Shown piece by piece: positions 9,588 through 18,384 of a stretch of DNA of 22,211 bases. The translations under genes and the position numbers were made by a program. Within the stretch, counting starts at the first letter, position 1. Each line of letters starts with the position of its first letter. The notes beneath the pieces are model-generated. The model saw only the letters and a list, made by a program, of their open reading frames with translations, was not told the origin of the DNA and searched no databases. The stretch comes from Stramenopiles sp. TOSAG23-3 (taxonomy: Eukaryota > Sar): contig LT642271.1 of the NCBI GenBank assembly GCA_900128585.1, positions 1-22,211 of the forward strand, read 5' to 3'.

Positions 9588-9670
9588 TTATGATATTGAT
9601 AAATATAATATCATATGCTTTAAGACTCTCTCACTTTATATCAGTCATTGATTTTGTCGCGCGCACATTT

Positions 9671-10624
9671 TCACCCATAGATTTCATCTCTATTTGCCTC
9701 AGCCGGCAGGGAGTGCGTTGCATTGTCTGGGCCGTGGTTTTTTCTTGGCTTCACGCCACTTTGCTTTTCTTTGAAGTGAAGAGGCCCGCTCGATGTTTCC
9801 TTGAACTTCATGCCACTACCCCTTTTTTTCGTACACTGGCAATCCTTTTCGCAAGTGCAGTCAGCTACTTTACAATCACATTCCATGTAACCCCCCTCGC
9901 TTATGCCAGGCCCGCCGACACCCTCATATCCACAACTGCATTTGAAATCTTGCTCTATGTTGCGCGTCTTTTCCTCCTGGTCAGGCTTTTTTTTAGGGGC
10001 GCCAGAGCACACCGGGCATATGGGGCAATTCGCTTCCGGAGGAAAATGTGTTCCTTGGAATGGATCCGCGCTTAGCCGGCAAAAACATTGCTTTAGGCAA
10101 TGACAGGTGTACGGTTTACATTCGCAGTCCAAGTCGGGGTTATCCAGGTCTTTGGCCGCGCTCGATCGTACTTTTCCCCCCGACTGCGCCTTCAACATCG
10201 TTTTCTGGTTCCGTAACCGACCATTCGTGACGCCACTATCGGTTTCCACAAAGGAAAGCGGCCGAACAACGTCTTCTATGGTCACAATGCTTTTGTTTTG
10301 CATCAACATTGTTCGCATATTCATATCTACTGGAAAGCATGAATGGCCAACGTGGTTTTCGGTGGGGAAAGACAACGACTCTCGCGCCTTCTTGGACCCT
10401 GGGCTGGCACGTTTTGGCTCTGCAGTCTCTTGGGCAGTGCCCTCTTTCCGCTCCCCCAAGTTGACGTGTCGGTACCCAGCATTTTCTAAAAGTATCTGAA
10501 GATCAAAACTGTTTAATTTTTCTAGCTTATCCGCAAGCTTCAGCTCAGCGGAAACACGAAAAGGCGCAAAAACAAAAATGCTGAGAACCAACAGAACCAC
10601 TAAAACACTTCTCTGTTCGCTCAT
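9671..10624 (-). CDS. Secreted cysteine-rich protein with duplicated C-x-C motif
   Basis: The protein has 317 residues from the ATG at 10624, chosen because a signal peptide follows at once (hydrophobic VLVVLLVLSIFVFA, residues 7-20, cleavage likely after VSA26). An ATG ten codons upstream is possible. Residues 27-60 are helical and charged, and 61-160 look disordered. The C-terminal half has two copies of one spacing, C-x-C-x4-C-x-C-x3-C-x-C, at 167-182 (starts DCECKPYTCHC) and 249-264 (starts ECDCKVADCTC). Between them lie NCPICPVC (199-206) and CSCGYEG (229-235). Paired C-x-C spacing suggests metal binding or dense disulfides; given the signal peptide, it acts in the secretory pathway or outside the cell. 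I do not recognise the family. It differs from the nuclear tesmin/TSO1 CXC domain in spacing and location. It is divergent from the coiled-coil gene. Confidence 0.8.
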   Translation of the reverse strand: MSEQRSVLVVLLVLSIFVFAPFRVSAELKLADKLEKLNSFDLQILLENAGYRHVNLGERKEGTAQETAEPKRASPGSKKARESLSFPTENHVGHSCFPVDMNMRTMLMQNKSIVTIEDVVRPLSFVETDSGVTNGRLRNQKTMLKAQSGGKVRSSAAKDLDNPDLDCECKPYTCHCLKQCFCRLSADPFQGTHFPPEANCPICPVCSGAPKKKPDQEEKTRNIEQDFKCSCGYEGVGGPGISEGGYMECDCKVADCTCEKDCQCTKKRGSGMKFKETSSGPLHFKEKQSGVKPRKNHGPDNATHSLPAEANRDEIYG

Positions 10625-11347
10625 CCTAGTCGCAAACCTACAGCAGGGCATTCCGTTATGTATACTACTATTGCCTGCCACTTTCTAGTCGCTTCACTTA
10701 CTCCTCTTTTTGTTTTGGAAGAAAGAGGTGCGTGGAAAGAATAAATAACTTCCTTACAACGATACAATCACTTAAAAGACAAACACTTGGTGAAACAAAT
10801 TATAGAACACCTTTTGACTACATCCTTCCCACATTCATTCATTTCGTTTCATAATTTCTTTCACTTGTTTACTCCCATTGCTTTCCTCTGTACGGATACC
10901 TTTAGTTATAAAAAAAAGTAATTAAATATAGTAATAATATTAATAATTAAATAAAAACTCCCTTTCTTTTTTCTATTTATCCAACGCGGAGCTCTTTCTT
11001 CGCTTCCTCAATTTAAATAGGAAACAATTAATAAAATTATAATTATATACGTATACATAATAATGGAAGAAACAATGCATAATAATAAGTATATTATAAT
11101 TGTATACTAAATAATATCATCCAGTGCAGCTACTTACGAGGAATTAAGAAAAAAAATTCAAATTATTTTATTAATAAAATAATTAATAAGTCTGTCCCTT
11201 CCCTCCCCTCGTTCTTGCGCCTAAACTAAAAACGTCAAGGGAAGACAATACGAGACGTGCGACAACAAAAAAATCGTGGCGGCACAAAGCATTCATTTTC
11301 CAAGAGAGAGAGTTACTCTGATTAAATTTATATGGAACCTGCTTGCG
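10625..11347. other. Divergent AT-rich spacer
   Basis: This 723-nt region lies between the cysteine-rich and coiled-coil genes and should contain both promoters. It is strongly AT-rich, especially 10905-11200, with many short TAATAA/TTATTA and GTATAC elements. Unlike the other divergent spacers it has no long CTT/GAA tract. The frame of the coiled-coil gene stays open back to 11225 without an ATG, so a short upstream exon is possible but unsupported. Confidence 0.65.
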
Positions 11348-13438
11348 ATGTTGCACGTAAAGGAACTTGCAGAGTCTTTCTCCACCCAGGGTTCGTTTCT
11401 AAACAATGTGGTCCGGAAGGCTGCCCAAGAGGTTTCGGTGACAAAATCACAATTACATAGTTCTCAAAATCAGCTGCAGAAATCACATAAGAAGGTTGAG
11501 CAATTGCTAGAAGAAACTGCAGCCATTAAGGAACAGGCCTTGCGCGATAAAATAAAATACGAAAAGCAAGCTCAGTGTACGGTTGAAGATCTTCGAGGTC
11601 ATTTAGAAAAGTCTAATGTTAGTTTGGCCGTTTCCCAGGGCGAAATCAAAAGGTTGCGCGTGAAGTTGTCCGAGGAAAAGACCCTCTTGAAAAGTGCCAT
11701 GACAACTGCAGAGTTGCAAAGCAACAGAAAGGACGAAATGGTACAGTCTTTGCAATCAAAATGTAAAAAATACAAGCAGGAAAATCAAAAACTCATCGAA
11801 TACGCAAACTCGATGAAGAAGAAAAATAGTGACATCCAGTCAAGCCTTCAACCCATATCTGAACTTGAGTTTCAAGCAACCCAACTGCACAATAAAGTGC
11901 AGTCGGAAATGAGCAACACACGCGCCGCCCAATCGGAGCTACTAGAAACGAAAAGAACACTGAAACGCGTGTGGAAAACGAAGCAGAGAATGGAAAAAAC
12001 TAACAAGAAACAAGAATTGCATCTTGCCCGCATTAGAAAACAGCACGCTATGAAAGAATACCAGCTGCGCGCAGACAAGGAGTTTCTGTCCAGCGAGCTG
12101 CAAAATGCTAGAATAGAATTAGACAAGTACAGTGTTGAGCTAGAGCGCAGCGCCGCGGAAAAAGAAGAAGCGCAGAGGGCCTGCGAGTCTTTGGAAGTAA
12201 AAAACGCTGAAAGAATAGCCAACATTGAAGAAAGCCACAAAGAGCAGCTTCTTCGCCAACAACAGCTCACGCGTGTACATAGTAGCCACAACATGGAGGT
12301 GCAACATGCCGCCTTCATTGCCCAACTAGAAAAGCAGCTTGAGGCTCAAAGAGCAAGCGACCAAATCGCGTTAAAAACCCTTGAAAAAAAAGTTAATACG
12401 GACTACATTAGCAAACATGAACACCACCGTCGGTTGAACAAGCTCCAGGCTCTCTTCAAAGAAAAAGAGAAGCGTCTCGAGAAAGAAAAGTCGTCCGAGA
12501 TACTTTCCGTCATGCAAAAATTTGCTAAAGAACAAAAAATGTCCGACATTTCTTCAAAGATGCAGTTGCAAAGTAACATTGATAATAATAAAGACGAGCT
12601 GCAACGAGACCGAGAGAAGCTAAACAGCAAAATGAATTTGATGTCTGCAAAGATGGAACTGTTGCGGTCGGAAAGGCTAAAAATGACTACGAAGTTGTCC
12701 GAGCGAACGAAAGACGTCGAGGTCGTCCAGCAATTGTTGCTGAAAGAGAAAGAAAAGTGCAGCGCGTTGGAGCAAAGTACTAAAGTGTCGGACAATGCTG
12801 CATGGCGCATGAAATCGTGCGTTGAGAACAACGAGATTCTTTTGAATGGAAAAATAGCGGAACTAAAGGCATCTCAAACGCAATGCAAGCTACTGCAGCA
12901 AGAAAATATGTCGTTGAAGGACAAGATTGGTAAGAACCTGGTTAACTTTGACAAAATCATTAACGCGCAAAAACTTTCTCGGGCACGGCAAGAGGACAAA
13001 GAGACGGCGTCGCAGCACCTTTCAGAAAGCCTGTCCAGTTTAAGCAAGCGTTACGATACACTCCGAAGAGAAAAGGATAAGCTGTTGAACGAGCTGCAAA
13101 TACTGACGCACATGTCGGAAGAAAAGGAGAAGGCTCTTGAAGGAAAAGTCAGAGACTTGAAGAAACGGTTGGAAAAAGCAAAATCAATAGGTGAAAATTT
13201 TGGGAACCAATTGAAAGAATCCAGGGACAAACTGAAAAGGGCGTACGTCGATGTCGATAATGCAATTAAAAAAATCACAAACTTAAAAGACCAAGTAAGG
13301 GATTATCGTGAGCTATCGGAACGGTTGGGGAAGAACAACAAAGACCTGGGTCATTTTCTGGAAGTGGAGAGATCCAGGATCCAGCCGTCTTTACGATTTC
13401 AAAATGCTTCTCGGTCAAAAAATCGAGAAAAGTTCTAG
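11348..13438 (+). CDS. Long coiled-coil protein of unknown function
   Basis: The protein has 696 residues from the first in-frame ATG at 11348. Almost the whole chain, from about residue 20 to 670, is a Lys/Glu/Gln/Leu-rich coiled coil with long heptad stretches and almost no proline. There is no signal peptide, membrane segment or catalytic motif. The last 25 residues (after FLEVERSRIQP) are basic, Ser-rich and not coiled. Such proteins commonly serve as centrosomal, flagellar, kinetochore or Golgi scaffolds, but coiled-coil composition alone does not identify which, and I do not recognise this one. It is intronless as read. Its 3' end lies 150 nt from the stop of the convergent ABC transporter gene. 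Confidence 0.8.
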   Translation: MLHVKELAESFSTQGSFLNNVVRKAAQEVSVTKSQLHSSQNQLQKSHKKVEQLLEETAAIKEQALRDKIKYEKQAQCTVEDLRGHLEKSNVSLAVSQGEIKRLRVKLSEEKTLLKSAMTTAELQSNRKDEMVQSLQSKCKKYKQENQKLIEYANSMKKKNSDIQSSLQPISELEFQATQLHNKVQSEMSNTRAAQSELLETKRTLKRVWKTKQRMEKTNKKQELHLARIRKQHAMKEYQLRADKEFLSSELQNARIELDKYSVELERSAAEKEEAQRACESLEVKNAERIANIEESHKEQLLRQQQLTRVHSSHNMEVQHAAFIAQLEKQLEAQRASDQIALKTLEKKVNTDYISKHEHHRRLNKLQALFKEKEKRLEKEKSSEILSVMQKFAKEQKMSDISSKMQLQSNIDNNKDELQRDREKLNSKMNLMSAKMELLRSERLKMTTKLSERTKDVEVVQQLLLKEKEKCSALEQSTKVSDNAAWRMKSCVENNEILLNGKIAELKASQTQCKLLQQENMSLKDKIGKNLVNFDKIINAQKLSRARQEDKETASQHLSESLSSLSKRYDTLRREKDKLLNELQILTHMSEEKEKALEGKVRDLKKRLEKAKSIGENFGNQLKESRDKLKRAYVDVDNAIKKITNLKDQVRDYRELSERLGKNNKDLGHFLEVERSRIQPSLRFQNASRSKNREKF

Positions 13439-13588
13439 TGTCTAAGAATTACGAAAGGTAGGAAAGTAAACTGAGAAATTGGTTTAAGAACTAAAGCTTA
13501 GTTTTTTTTTGGTAGTAAGAATCTTAAAAAACGCACCCTTCAAAAATATAATATATTTAAGACCCCTCCTTCACCATTACATCCGGTC

Positions 13589-16500
13589 TCATTCAAAATT
13601 CGGGGGTTGCAAGCGTTTGGAAGGCCTCTTGCGAGCAGATGGCACCTCTCGCGAGGACTCATAGCTCTTGTAACTCTTCGTTCTTCTTAACGCAATCGAC
13701 TCCCCGAACGGTGTAGTTGACCCGTCGACGCTGTGCTGTCGTTTTAGGGGCCTCGGTTCTGAAAATGTTAAATTCTGTGAATGGCTGGAAATGTTTCTTG
13801 TCGTTGTTCCCAACAAACCACCCAGATCATTGAACACTTTGCATAATTCCTCAATAGCAATAACATCGCCATTTTGTGCCTTCGGCAAGAAGAAGTTGTA
13901 TGTATTCTGTAACTTTTCAAACATGTCTTTCAGGTTCTGGTTTTCCTTTGTGCTGGAGCGAGGAGGAGTTTTTGGTACTTTCGGCAGAAAGGACCTTTCT
14001 CTGTCAAACTTTACGTTCTCGTTGCCAGTTCCCATAGCACCAGATTTATCTACAAGAGGCTGGGCTTCACCAGAAACGACCTTCTTCTTTTTAACATCTT
14101 TCGACGGGCTAGCACCTACTTTATGTTCTTTATTCGCACCACTCTGCTCCCGCCAGTACCGGCAGTACAGACCGTCGCCATTCATCAACTCTTTGTGCGT
14201 TCCTTCTTCGCACACCTTTCCATTTTCGATGCACACAATTTTTGCTGCATTTTTAATGGTTGAAAGCCTATGCGCAATCGCGATCGTGGTCTTTCCCTTC
14301 ATGAGCCGTTCCAATGCCTCTTGGACAAGACTTTCGGATTCTTGGTCCAGTGCTGAGGTGGCTTCATCAAGCAGCAAAATTTTTGGTTCCATTAAAATCG
14401 CCCGCGCAATCGCCAACCGCTGCTTTTGACCTCCTGACAGACGCACCCCATCCCGCCCCACCTCTGTTCTCCACTTTTCGGGACACTTGTTGACGATGAA
14501 ATCGTAAATGTTGGCATCCTTAGCGGCTCTTTCGATGGCCTCCTGCGAAGGTTCCTGGCCCTGACACCCGTATACCATGTTTTCTCGTATGGAACGGTTG
14601 AACAAAACAGGTTCCTGCGGGACGATCGCAATTTGGCGCCGGAGGGATATTGGTTTTATATCTTTGATATCGATCCCATCGATGCTTATGCTTCCTGTCT
14701 TGGGGTCGTAAAACCTTTCGATCATAGACATAATGGTTGTTTTCCCAGAGCCCGACGGACCTACTAGGGCAGTCAACTTTCCCGCATCCGCGGTGAAGCC
14801 AACACCTCGTAACACTTTCGACCCCGGCCTGGTTGGGTATGAAAAGTGCACGTTCTCCACTTTTACTTCCCCGACAACGCTTTGAAGCTCATTCCCACCG
14901 TACAGACCAATTTTAGGACGTCGCTCTAGCAGATCGTAAATTTTTGCCACGGGCTCCAGGGAGTTGTACATATCTTCGCCGAAGTCGTTAACAATACTAC
15001 TCACTTCATGAACGCAGTTCAAACCTAAGTGAACAAACTGGAGTAAATCTCCCGCCTCAAGCTTTCCATTGGCGACGAGTGAGCCTCCATAATACAGAGC
15101 AAAAATTTCAGGCCCGCGGTTCAAAATGCTGAAAATCGGGTTTGATAGGTTGTCGATGATCCTGAGCCTTTGGTGAGCGCTGTCGTTCATGTTACTTTGC
15201 TCCACGAATTCTTCGTGTTCTATTGGTTCTCTGGTGAACGAGCGCAGGGTTCGAAAATTTCTCGGATTCAACAGTTCATAAATGTTATTGCTTTTCGTAA
15301 CGTTCCCTTTTTTTAACTTTCTTCGAATCCTATTGCTATACTGCAACACGATGCTTCTTATGCTAATTTGCAAGACCCGGGACGCCATTAGTATGCCAAA
15401 CAGGGCCGGGGACTTGTTGAACAGCACAATGGACGTCATGGCAATGCTGGAGCATTTCTCCAAGAGGCGGCTGGGGGCGTCCAGCAACCAGAACAAGCAG
15501 TTTTTGGCAGAAGATACGTAATGCATGGCCTCATATGACTCGTGAACGTCCCAATACTCTATGTCCTGCTGCAAAATATGATGAAATACATCCTGCTGCA
15601 GCTTCGTTCCCATGCGACTCTGGCTTACCGAGTTCAGTTTCTCTGAGTAGAGCTCTGTTGCAGTTTCGATCAGGTGGGCCAGCAACATGGCAATCACGAT
15701 GTCTTTAACACCGCGCTGCATCTTCAAAGCGTTGGTCGTTCCCATTATTGATTGCTGAATAGAATTGATAAGCTCACTTTCGTACAGCGAACTAAGGGAA
15801 CCTAGTGCCCCATGCGCAATGGCGAACATGTTCCCCGCGCATATCAGGGGTATTTCCTGCTTGAACCGTAGCAAAATGTAGACGGCCTTCTTCAGCCACG
15901 TGGACTCGGTTTCTCGTATGTATCTATTGGCCCTGTCCTTTACGTCTTTCAGGTGCCGCGAGTAGGCCGTTTGGAACATTTTTGTTTCATCATTGTTTGC
16001 CGTAAACGCCTGCCGGTCTTCCCCGAACAAAAATTTCGACGGCATTCTGCAAAACTCAGAGAATTCGAACGGGGTACCAATGAGTCTAATCTGCAGCCAT
16101 TCGGCGGTGTACATGAGCTCCCGGAGTTTCTCCCCATCTTTGAACTTCTCGTCCTTCTGAGCCATAGTTTTCTCCAGCGCCTCTCCCATTTCCCTTTTTA
16201 TCATCCGTGCAGCAACAACGTAAGCCTCTCGTATCTCCGCCACTTCTTCGTCGATCTCTTCAACGTCTTCGATTGCGCACACCATACTGTCGACCTTTGT
16301 ATGTTTGTCGCTAGCAACGCTTTCTTCTTCGTTCTCAGAGTCGCAGCCTGATTCAGACGTGCTGCCGTCCACGTCGCTCCCCCCCCGCCCTTCCCAGCGT
16401 TGCTTTCTCGCCTTCGTGGTCGGACGTTTCGACAGTCTCCATGAGATGCAAGTTTTCGTCGTTGATAATTTCGCAAAGGGTTCTCATACGTTTTTTCGTC

Positions 16501-16796
16501 TCGCGCTCTATATACCATGACTTCTGCCTCTCAGGTTTCAAGAAGTAAGAGTACAACCCTTCAACTACCAAGGGGCCAAAGAGGAACGCAACGATGTAGT
16601 ATCCACGTTTTCGAAAAAAATCAGGTCGGGGAGGCCAGCCCCCGAACGTTTGGGTGACGAGTAGCGCCATCTTCTTAAAAAAATCTCGAGAGCAGGCAGC
16701 CAACCAGCGCTGCACGTTACCCAGCCCAACCTTCTGCAGGAACATACCGAACAGCGACACCTGAGCAGGCTGCCGAACGATCCGCCCTGGACCCAT
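13589..16796 (-). CDS. ABCB-type ABC transporter with N-terminal extension, apparent frameshift
   Basis: There are two overlapping frames. The first runs from the ATG at 16796 to a stop at 16353 and gives about 140 residues, with one likely membrane helix (YYIVAFLFGPLVVEGLYSYF). The second carries an exporter core down to the TGA at 13589. They meet at a run of eight G (16379-16386); one G fewer would make a single protein of about 1068 residues. The core has a TAP/MDR-like membrane domain and one complete nucleotide-binding domain: Walker A GPSGSGKTT (about 14735-14761), Q-loop IVPQEP, signature LSGGQKQR, Walker B KILLLDEATSALD and switch IAHRLSTI. All ATPase motifs are intact, so it is likely an active half-transporter that dimerises. 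Substrate and membrane are unknown. About 180 residues follow the NBD and include TPPRSSTK and basic Ser-rich segments. The joint falls in an acidic Ser-rich linker. Alternatives are an assembly error, a weak 100-nt intron (16390-16489), or two genes. Confidence 0.82.
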
Positions 16797-17110
16797 TTGG
16801 TCGTGCTATAAAAATGAAACACGCTAGCGCACGAACGAAACGAACATGTGATTTTTAAATCTACAAGTGCATTTATTATTTCTGGAAAAAAGTACAAATA
16901 TTTCTAAAATGACGTGGTACATACAGGTATCTTTTTATAAAAAATTCATTTCATACAGTAGTAGTAAAAGAATATTTTATTATTTTATTATTATTATTAT
17001 ATATTCCATATATATATTTTTTCTTCCTTCTTCTGCTTCTTCTTTTTTTTCTTTCTCTTCTTCTTTTTTTTTCCTTCTCTCTCTTCTTATTCTTCTTCTT
17101 CTTTTATCTT

Positions 17111-17180
17111 CTTCTTTTATCTTCTTTTATCTTCTTTTATCTTCTTTTATCTTCTTTTATCTTCTTTTATCTTCTTTTAT
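17111..17180. repeat. Decamer satellite (CTTCTTTTAT)x7
   Basis: Seven exact head-to-tail copies of CTTCTTTTAT, with degenerate copies on both sides (about 17098-17220). It sits inside a larger pyrimidine tract. Confidence 0.95.
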
Positions 17181-17640
17181 CTTCTTTTTTTTATCTTCTT
17201 CTTTTATCTTCTTTTGTCTTCTTCTTCTTTTGTCTTCTTCTTCTTTTTCTTCTTCTCTTCTTCTTCTTTTGTTGTTGTTGTAGAGAGTAGAGAGAGAGGA
17301 GTCCTGCAGAGATCTTCTTTCTTCGTTCTTTTTTCTTGGTGTGTGTTGTTATTTAAAAATATAATGTAGCATCATCATAGCATAACATTTAAAGAATCAA
17401 CTGACTCCGACTACTCACTTAGCTTTGGTTTGACTTCGTTATTCATCTTCTTATTAGTTTAATGCATTTAAAGTGCTCCTCGTACATAATCCACACTAAT
17501 CCGATTTATTACATTGTGTCTAGTATGAGGATGACTACCAACATTTAAAAAAAAAGAGGTTTAACAGAAAAAGGGGGAAGGAAGAAGAGAAAAAAAAAGT
17601 CCTGATTTAATATTATTAACACGCACGCTGTTTCTTCTTC

Positions 17641-17696
17641 TTTCTTCTTTCTTCTTTCTTCTTTCTTCTTTCTTCTTTCTTCTTTCTTCTTTCTTC
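17641..17696. repeat. Heptamer satellite (TTTCTTC)x8
   Basis: Eight exact copies of TTTCTTC, ended by ATTTTT. The unit differs from the decamer array 460 nt upstream although the composition is similar. Confidence 0.95.
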
Positions 17697-18384
17697 ATTT
17701 TTAAAAAATTAAAAAAATTAATTTTAAATACTGTTATTAATTAATTAGAAATTAAATTAAAAAAAAAATGAATGAATGAGAATGAATTTATGAATGAAAT
17801 TTTATTTTTTTCTTTGATTGAATGTACGAGGTAGTCGTCTAAAAAATAATAAAATATTTTAAGTAAAAATAAAAATAAGCGACATTTTTCACCTAGTCTA
17901 TTAATAATTTAACATTACACAGCATTGTTTGACGATTAAATTCTAAAATTGTAAAATTTCATCCTACTATTATTACAACAATATATAGACTATATATCCA
18001 CAAGGAGGGAAAAAAAGGAGGTATATTAATTAATTTTAACTAGTAAAAATATTATTGAGGATGTTCGGCGCGTCTCCTCCGTGTGGTGGTACACAAATAC
18101 TTTTTTTGTTCTTAAAAAACAGCGGTATTTTGCAAGTTCACACGACGACTATATTTAACCATTCTCCCAGTTTCCGAAAAGTGCTCTACATAGTGAAGGA
18201 ATTGTGAATGTGTTTTTATGCTAACCAATATTTGAATTGTTTTCAAAATTGTGAAGGGATCTTTGTTCCCTTGAAGTAGTATTATTTCAACAAACAGTCG
18301 AAGGGATAAACCCTTGACGATAATATAAGGGCTGCCGGTGTCGTTCGTTGCCCGAGAGAATATTTTCACTGGGGAGGACTTGCC

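Larger units (their letters stand above)
9257..9670. other. Convergent spacer with a split direct repeat
   Basis: This 414-nt region lies between the facing 3' ends of the CSA and cysteine-rich genes. It is AT-rich. A 27-nt direct repeat (9421-9447 and 9561-9587) and flanking shared segments make up most of what is recognisable. No gene is seen. Confidence 0.65.
16797..18384. other. 1.6-kb divergent spacer with satellites
   Basis: This is the longest spacer in the window, between the ABC and PP2C genes. About 17020-17280 is pyrimidine-rich and contains the decamer array. A GTTGTTGTTGT end is followed by GA-rich sequence at 17283-17300. A heptamer array lies at 17641-17696, followed by AT-rich sequence to about 18050. 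From about 18060 (a GC-richer patch near 18066-18100) to 18384 the composition becomes gene-like, which probably marks the promoter and 5' UTR of the PP2C gene. A minus-strand open frame at 18112-18417 has no ATG start and no recognisable product. Confidence 0.7.

Noticed and set aside
9590-10075. 161-residue + strand open frame with hydrophobic segments
   Set aside because: It lies antisense to the cysteine-rich gene, and its composition mirrors that coding strand.
13791-14429. 212-residue + strand open frame
   Set aside because: It is antisense to the nucleotide-binding domain and tail of the ABC transporter, whose motifs are unambiguous.
16867-17283. Ser/Leu/Phe-rich + strand open frame in the ABC-PP2C gap
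   Set aside because: It is a read-through of the decamer satellite and surrounding pyrimidine tract.
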